From contig NZ_BLZO01000075.1 in assembly GCF_014132355.1 (NCBI RefSeq), positions 27,396 to 91,395 of the forward strand: a DNA stretch of 64,000 nt. Direction: 5' to 3'. The notes beneath the pieces were generated by a model. The model was not told where the DNA came from and made no database searches. It saw only the letters and a program-made list of their open reading frames with translations. The position numbers were made by a program, and so were the translations under genes. The DNA is from Okeania sp. KiyG1. GTDB lineage: Bacteria; Cyanobacteriota; Cyanobacteriia; Cyanobacteriales; Microcoleaceae. This document shows, in pieces, positions 57,444 to 64,000 of this stretch; the first letter of the stretch is position 1; every line of letters starts with the position of its first letter.

Positions 57444-60400
57444 ATGGTTAGCAATATAGTCAATCTTCGATCATATCACATCAGCCAAGAACTTTACAAT
57501 GGTTCTAAAACTTTAGTTTATCGAGGGTATGGCCAGAGTGACCAATTACCTGTAGCAATCAAACTGCTGAAAAATCCTTACCCTAATTTTAATGAACTGG
57601 TACAATTTCGTAATCAATATACTATTACTAAAAATCTCGACTCGCCTCTAATTATCCAAACTTATAGTCTAGAAATTTATCAAAATGGTTATGCTTTGGT
57701 CATGGAAGATTTTGGCGGTATTTCTCTTCAAGAATGGGTTGTAAAAAGAAAAAAAACTATCTTTAATGGAGTTTTTAGAAGTAGGAATTACTCTGTGTAA
57801 TGCCTTAGAAATTCTGTATCGCGAAAGGATTATTCATAAAGATATTAAACCGAGTAATATTTTAATTAATCCCCACACCAAAGAAATTAAATTAATTGAC
57901 TTTAGTATTGCATCTTTACTGCCAAAAGAGACTCAAACGTTAATCAATCCTCATGTATTAGAAGGAACACTTGCTTATATTTCCCCAGAACAAACAGGCC
58001 GAATGAATCGAGGTATTGACTATCGTACAGACTTTTATTCTTTGGGAGTAACTTTTTATGAATTATTAACAGGAAAATTACCTTTTCAATCTAAAGACCC
58101 TATGGAATTAGTACATTGTCATATTGCCAAAACACCGCCATTAGTAAATGAAATTAATTCAGAAATTCCATCTGTATTATCAGAAATTGTGGAAAAGTTA
58201 ATGGCCAAAAATGCCGAAGACCGCTATCAAAGTACATTGGGGTTGAAATATGATTTAGAAAATTGTTTAACTCAACTTCAACAAACAGGTCAGATAAAAA
58301 ACTTTGAAATTGGCCGACGGGATGTGAGCGATCGCTTTATTATTCCTGACAAACTCTATGGACGAGAAGCTGAAATAGAGACCCTGCTTCAAGCATTTGA
58401 AAGAGTTAGTAATTCCCCAGGCGATCCCCCCCATACCCCTCTTAGTAAGGGGGGAGATAATTCCACAGGCGATCCCCCCCATACCCCTCTTAGTAAGGGG
58501 GGAGATAATTCCACAGGCGATCCCCCCCATACCCCTCTTAGTAAGGGGAGATAATTCTACAGGCGATCCCCCCATACCCCCTTAGTAAGGGGGGAGCTAA
58601 TTCTACAGGCGATCCCCCCCATACCCCTCTTAGTAAGGGGGAGATAATTCCACAGGCGATCCCCCCATACCCCCTTAGTAAGGGGGGAGATAATTCCACA
58701 GGCGATCCCCCCCATACCCCTCTTAGTAAGGGGGGAGCTAATTCTACTGAAGGAAGAGCAGAAATGATGTTAGTAGCTGGTTTTTCCGGCATAGGTAAAA
58801 CAGCGGTTGTTAACGAAGTTCATAAACCAATTGTGAAGCAACGGGGTTATTTTATTAAAGGCAAATTTGACCAATTTCAACGAAATATTCCCTTCAGTGC
58901 ATTCGTACAAGCATTCCGATATTTAATCGGGCAATTATTAACAGAAACCGAGGCTCAAATTCAACAATGGAAAAATAAAATATTATCAGCAGTGGGAGAA
59001 AACGGACAGGTAATTATTGAAGTTATTCCCGAATTAGAAAAAATTATTGGCGAACAACCAGCAGTACCAGAATTATCAGGAACAGCAGCTCAAAATAGAT
59101 TTAATTTATTATTCCCAAAATTTACTAAAGTTTTTACCAGTTCCGAACATCCATTAGTAATATTTTTAGATGATTTACAATGGGCAGACCAGGCATCGTT
59201 AAAATTAATTGAGTTATTAATAGCCGATACAAAGTATCTGTTTTTAATCGGAGCATATCGGGATAACGAAGTTAATCCAGCACATCCGTTAATATTGACT
59301 TTGAATGAAATCGAAAAAATCGGCTCAACAATCAACACAATTACTTTAGCAGCACTGAATCAAATAGAAGTAAATAAGTTAGTAGCTGACACACTTAAAT
59401 GTACAGAAAAATTAGCTCTACCACTGTCTCAATTAGTGTTTCAAAAGACTAAAGGAAATCCATTTTTTGCTACGCAATTTCTCAAAGCATTGCATCAAGA
59501 AGAACTGATTAAATTTGATTTTCAATTAGGCTGTTGGGAATGTGACATTACTCAAGTGACTCAGCAAGCAGTTACAGATGATGTTGTAGAATTTATGGCG
59601 TTGCAGTTACAAAAATTGCCACAATCAACTCAACATATATTACAGTTAGCAGCTTGTATTGGCAATCAGTTTGATTTAGCAACTTTAGCAATTGTTTCAG
59701 AACAATCAGAAATAGAAACTGCAACTTATTTGTGGAAAGCTTTACAAGAAGGTTTAATTTTGCCCACTGGTAATATTTATAAATTTTATATAGGACAAGA
59801 AAATCAAACATTTACTCAAACAAATTCCCAGACAGTTAGATATAAATTTCTGCACGACCGAGTCCAACAAGCAGCTTATTTTCTGATACCTGAAGAAGAA
59901 AAGAAAACAACTCATTATCAAATTGGTCAACAGTTACTAAAGAAAACATCCGAGAGCCAAAAAGCAGAACGAATTTTTGAGATAGTAAATCAATTAAATC
60001 ATGGAGTAGCTTTAATTACTCAACAAACAGAAAAGGATGAGTTGGCAAAACTGAATTCGATCGCTTGTCGCAAAGCCAGAAGTGCAACAGCTTATCAAGC
60101 AGGTCGAGAATATGCCAATACTGGATTATCTTTGCTAGGAGAAAATGGTTGGCAGCGCCAATATGAAATGACTCTATCATTCTATGACTTGGCAGCAGAA
60201 TTGGCAATGCTATGCGGTGACTTTGAAGCAATGGAAAAGTATGTAGAAACAGCGATCGCCGAGGCACATACTTTATTAGAACAGATTAATGTCTACCGCA
60301 CCCGAATTTTTTCAAACTTCTCTCAAAATAAGCTCGCAGAAGTAATTGCGATCGCTAAACAACTCCTGCAACAGTTAGGAGTAACTTTTCCTGAACCCGC

Positions 60401-63400
60401 TACAGAAAATGATATTCAACAGGCAATTGCAGAAATAAGACAACTGATAGGAGAACGGGAAATAGAAGACTTAGTTAACTTACCTCCGATGACGGATGAG
60501 GAAAAATTTGCCATTGTGCAGATTGCGAACAGTATCATACCCGCTGCTTACATGATAGGTTCTTCCTTATTTCCCTTGGTAGTAGCTTTATCGGTCAAGC
60601 TATGCATTCAATATGGAAATCCCCCTGCTTCGGGATTCGCTTACGCCTGCTATAGCATTATTGTTTGTAATCTCGTGCGGGATGTGGATACGGGAGTAAA
60701 GTTTGGTTTATTAGCACTCAAAGTTGCCTCTAAACTTAACGATCGTGCTGTCAAATCAGAGGTATTTGTGCCAGTCACACTCTTTAGTCTGCATCGTCAA
60801 TATCACCTTAAACAGACTCTAAAGCTATTGCAAGAAGGCTATACCGATGCCTTAGAAGTTGGAAACATAGATTTCGCAGGACGTACTGCATATACTTACT
60901 GTATGAATGCCTTTGAGTGCGGTCAGCCCTTGATCCCCTTGGCACAAGAAATTAGTGCCTATTGCAATGGGTTAGTACAATTGAAACAATTAACAACAGC
61001 CAATTATTGTCGAATCTTTTGGCAGTCGATTTTAAATTTGCGACAAACGGTGGAACATCCGGGTATTTTGTCTGGAGAAGTATTGCAAGAAGCAGAACTT
61101 CTACCCTATCTAATTGAAGCTAATGACCTCCTGGCATTATATTACTTCTATCTATATAAGCTGATGCTTGGTTATCTATTTGAGGAAATTCAATCTGCTC
61201 AAAACTATGGTGTTGAAGTCAGGCGTTATTTTATGGGTGGCGTTGGAACTTTTGGCGAACCAATGTTTTATTTCTATGATTCTTTGACGGTGCTAGCCAT
61301 TTTAAGTTCTGACTCGGAGGAAGTAGCAGAGGCATTATTTGAGAAAGTCGAACAGAACCAAATCCAACTGCAACAACAATGGGCAAACTATGCTCCCATG
61401 AACCACCAACATAAGGTCGATTTAGTGGCAGCAGAAATTTGCCGAGTTAAGGGAGAAACACTAGAAGCAATAGAGCTATACGACAAGGCTATTTCTGGAG
61501 CCAAAGAAAACGAATACATTCAAGAAGAAGCACTTGCTAACGAGCTAGCTGCTAAGTTTTATCTTAACTGGGGTAAAGAAAAAGTAGCCCAAGCATACAT
61601 GCAAGAGGCATATTATTGTTATGCTCGGTGGGGAGCAAAAGCCAAAACCGATCACCTAGAAAAACGTTACCCCCAATTACTCCAACCCATTCTGCAACAA
61701 CAACGCCTTCAGCTCAACCCAAGAGAAACTATTGCTTTGGGTAGGATATTATCATCTACTAATAACGATAGCACTAGCAGCACTAATATTTCGGATGCTC
61801 TAGATTTTACTTCTGTATTGAAAGCTGCTCAAGCTATTTCTTCTTCTCTGGAGTTAGAGCAACTCATTGCCAGTCTGACTCGTATTATCCTCGAAAACTC
61901 TGGTGCCAAAAAAGTTGTGCTAATGCTGCCTCAAGATAATGCTTGGCAAGTCAAAGCAATTACTTTAGTTTCTCAACAGGAAATACAAACAACTCTTGTG
62001 CCACAATTATTACATAATTCTCCAGATATTCCCATCAAAATTATTCATTACGTTAAGAACACTGAACAAACAGTTCTCATCAATAATTGTCAAACAAATA
62101 TTCCCGGTTTAATAGGAGAATATATGCTCGAATATCAACCCCAGAGCGTGCTTTGTACTCCTATTATTAATTATGGAAAATTACTAGGTATTTTATACTT
62201 AGAAAATGACTTAACTCCAGGAGTATTTACATCTGAACGTTTGCAAGTAATTAACTTACTTTCTGCTCAAACAGCCATATCTTTAAAAAATGCTCAACTC
62301 TACGCTCAACAGCAAGAAAAAACTAGAGAAATTGCTCAAAAAGAAGAAGAATATCGCAGTATTTTTGAAAGTGTTAATGATGGGTTATCAATTTGCGATT
62401 TAGAAACAGGAAAGTCAGTGGCAGCTAATCCAACTATTTATCAGATGCATGGTTATAATCAAGAGGAATGGTTGCAGGCAAAACCAGCAGATTTTATACA
62501 CCCAGATTATATTTATCTGTTCAGTGAATATTTAACAGCTTTAAGAGCAGGCCAGAAATTTTATACTCAGGCAATTGCTAAACGTAAAGATGGTAGTTTT
62601 TTTGATGTTGAAATCAAAGCAGTACCTTTTATGTATAAAGGAAAATTGCATGGATTAACAATTCTACGAGATATTACTGAACAACAAGCCGCATTACGAG
62701 AACGTCAAAAAGCTAAAGCAGCAGTAATTAAAAAATCTCAAGAATTAGAAACAGCATTAGAGGAATTAAAACAAGCTCAATTACAAATTATCCAGAGTGA
62801 AAAAATGTCGGCACTGGGTAATTTAGTGTCAGGAGTCGGTCATGAAATGAATAATCCTTTAGGTTTTATTTCTGCGAGTCTCCAACAAGCTAAACCTACT
62901 ATTGCAGATATTATTGAACATTTACAACTATATCAAGAAAGTCTGACCAACAAGAGTGATGAAATTATAGACCATGCAGAAGAAATTGATTTAGATTATA
63001 TTTTAGAAGACTTACCTAAAATAATTGATTCGATGACTATAGCCTGCGACAGATTAAAAAATATTAGCACTTCTCTGCGTACTTTTTCTCGTGCAGATAA
63101 AGATTATAAAGTACCTTTTAATATTCATGAAGGCATTGATAGTACTCTGTTAATTCTCAAGCATCGCCTCAAAGCAAATGAAAAACGTCCTGCTATTGAA
63201 GTAATTACAAATTATGGAAAATTACCAAAAATTGATTGTTTTCCTGGTCAATTAAATCAGGTATTTATGAATATTCTTGCCAATGCTATTGATGCGTTAG
63301 ATGAATCAAATGCAGGTCTGAATCTTGCAGAAATTGAGCTGAATAATAACCAAATTATAATTACAACTTCAGTGGAAAATCAAAGGGTAAAAATTTCTAT

Positions 63401-63605
63401 TGCTGATAATGGTCCGGGGATGAATGAAGAAGTTAAAGCCAAGATTTTTGACCACTTATTTACAACTAAAGATGTGGGAAAAGGGACGGGTTTAGGACTG
63501 GCGATCGCCAGTCAAATTATTGAACAAAAACATGGAGGAAATCTTTATGTTACATCAACTCCTGGAGAAGGAACAGAATTTACAATCATCCTTCCTCTTC
63601 AGTAA
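57444..63605 (+). pseudogene. Ser/Thr kinase - AAA ATPase - GAF - PAS - histidine kinase giant protein, broken twice
   Basis: Piece 1 (57444-57800) is the kinase N-lobe (VAIKLLK, MEDFGGISLQEW). Piece 2 (57766-58554) has IIHKDIKPSNIL, LIDFSIA and GTLAYISPEQTGRMNR. Piece 3 (58764-63605) has the AAA P-loop GFSGIGKTAVVNE, DDLQWAD, a long helical region, a GAF (about 61800-62300), a PAS ending LRDITEQQ, HisKA with LVSGVGHEMNNPLGF, and the ATPase boxes NAIDALDE, DNGPGM and GTGLGLAIA. The first break is an A8 run (57749-57756); A7 would read KRKKLSLMEFLEVG. The second is a 329-bp tandem repeat (58416-58744) between VSNS and TEGRAEM. Correcting both gives about 1943 aa, normal for this cyanobacterial family. 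The TAGGA before the ATG is a good ribosome-binding site. Piece 3 alone could still make an AAA-histidine kinase. Confidence 0.87.
58416..58744. repeat. 329-bp repeat expansion of seven 46-48-bp hairpin units inside the kinase gene
   Basis: Units start at 58420, 58468, 58516, 58562, 58608, 58655 and 58701. The core is GGCGATCCCCCCCATACCCC then TCTTAGTAAGGGGGGAG, which can fold on itself. The first two units are 48 bp and encode GDPPHTPLSKGGDNST in frame. Later units lost bases in G or C runs and shift the frame. TAATTC occurs at both borders (58410-58415 and 58739-58744). Removing 58416-58744 joins VSNS to TEGRAEM in one frame. Confidence 0.88.
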
Positions 63606-63723
63606 ACAATTTCCTTAAACTTATAAAAAGTCTTTATTTTAAATTATACAATATAAAAACATGAAAGAATAACTATAACTGAATCTATTTTAATACTAAA
63701 TTTTAACACTAATTAAGGAAAAA

Positions 63724-64000
63724 ATGGCGGGAAATATTGCAGAATCATGGAACTCACAAAGAAACAAAAATCAGTCGCAACATCGGTTGAGAACGACAAT
63801 TGTTTTGCTCTGCTTGCTGTTGGCAGGGTATCTGGGGAATTACTTCAAAATTCCCATAATTCTCCATATAGACTGGTTATTTGGCAGTATTTTCACCATG
63901 CTGGTCGTCAGACTGTACGGGTTAACTTGGGGCACGATCGCTGCAGCCATTTCCAGCTCTTATACAATTTTGCTGTGGCACCACCCCTCAGCCTTTATTC
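63724..64000 (+). CDS. N-terminus of a membrane protein, probably a sensor (runs off the window)
   Basis: The frame from the ATG at 63724 is open to the window end (92 codons). AAGGA lies 6 bases upstream. After a polar N-terminus (NSQRNKNQSQHRLRT) come helices TIVLLCLLLAGYLGNYF, WLFGSIFTMLVVRLYG and TIAAAISSSYTILLW. This looks like the membrane input domain found at the start of some cyanobacterial PAS/GGDEF/EAL or histidine-kinase proteins. The output domain is outside the window. It follows the giant kinase on the same strand by 118 bp. Confidence 0.7.
   Translation, partial: MAGNIAESWNSQRNKNQSQHRLRTTIVLLCLLLAGYLGNYFKIPIILHIDWLFGSIFTMLVVRLYGLTWGTIAAAISSSYTILLWHHPSAFI

Noticed and set aside
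58267-58792. Minus-strand frames reading the kinase-gene repeats as SPLTKRGMGGIACGII-like peptides
   Set aside because: They are shadows of the tandem hairpin units and have no independent start signal.
1-64000. tRNA, rRNA, riboswitch or prophage genes
   Set aside because: I looked through the spacers and saw no tRNA-like cloverleaf, rRNA segment, known riboswitch core or phage structural gene. A covariance-model scan would settle small RNAs.

Overview
The window looks like a stretch of chromosome from a low-GC, probably filamentous, non-heterocystous cyanobacterium (Microcoleaceae/Oscillatoriales-like). This is an inference from gene content and style. The HIP1 octamer GCGATCGC recurs throughout. 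There are large multidomain signalling proteins, DUF4347/RTX exoproteins, a CyRepA1-type replication protein, flotillin/NfeD pairs and TnpB elements. Intergenic DNA is unusually long and packed with short tandem tracts (CCCCATCT, GGGAGTA, GGAAGAA types), hairpin elements and MITE-like repeats. I saw no rRNA, tRNA or CRISPR array.

Layout. 1-9.2 kb: four tandem paralogues of a DUF4347 / beta-helix / RTX exoprotein (first partial, fourth split by a TnpB element with IS607-style GG ends). 9.6-10.6 kb: a frameshifted AstE/AspA-family deacylase (minus). 11.3-19.6 kb: two GAF-containing sensor kinases and a REC-GGDEF-EAL response regulator (plus). 20.5-21.8 kb: rimK with its zinc-protease partner. 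22.5-24.7 kb: a lytic transglycosylase. 25.4-29.3 kb: a 1321-aa ethylene-receptor-like PAS/GAF/GGDEF/EAL protein. 30.0-31.5 kb: pepA. 32.4-37.0 kb: two NfeD-like and two flotillin-like genes. 37.6-39.2 kb: an SDR fused to a PhyH-type dioxygenase. 40.1-41.8 kb: an alpha/beta hydrolase with a polytopic membrane tail. 42.3-45.3 kb: a CyRepA1-like gene in two frames, with an IS605-type TnpB element just upstream. 48.0-56.1 kb: HTH-AAA, AAA-CHASE2, DUF928 and TPR-CHAT protease genes, all plus strand. 56.1-57.1 kb: seven 136-bp tandem repeats. 57.4-63.6 kb: a broken Ser/Thr kinase-AAA-GAF-PAS-histidine kinase giant. 63.7 kb to the end: start of a membrane sensor.

How the genes may work together. 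The 11-20 kb kinases and response regulator plus the 25-29 kb protein make the first half rich in cyclic-di-GMP signalling. The 48-56 kb genes form a co-oriented sensory (CHASE2), ATPase (AAA) and caspase-like protease (CHAT) module whose trigger and substrates are unknown. It is the best candidate for an undescribed system.

A recurrent oddity is that many reading frames are broken by one-base length differences in A/T homopolymers (about 10.43, 11.64, 14.95, 38.76, 44.13, 45.52 and 57.75 kb). Either this locus is decaying through slippage or the sequence carries homopolymer errors. Read-level checking should precede any conclusion about pseudogenes.
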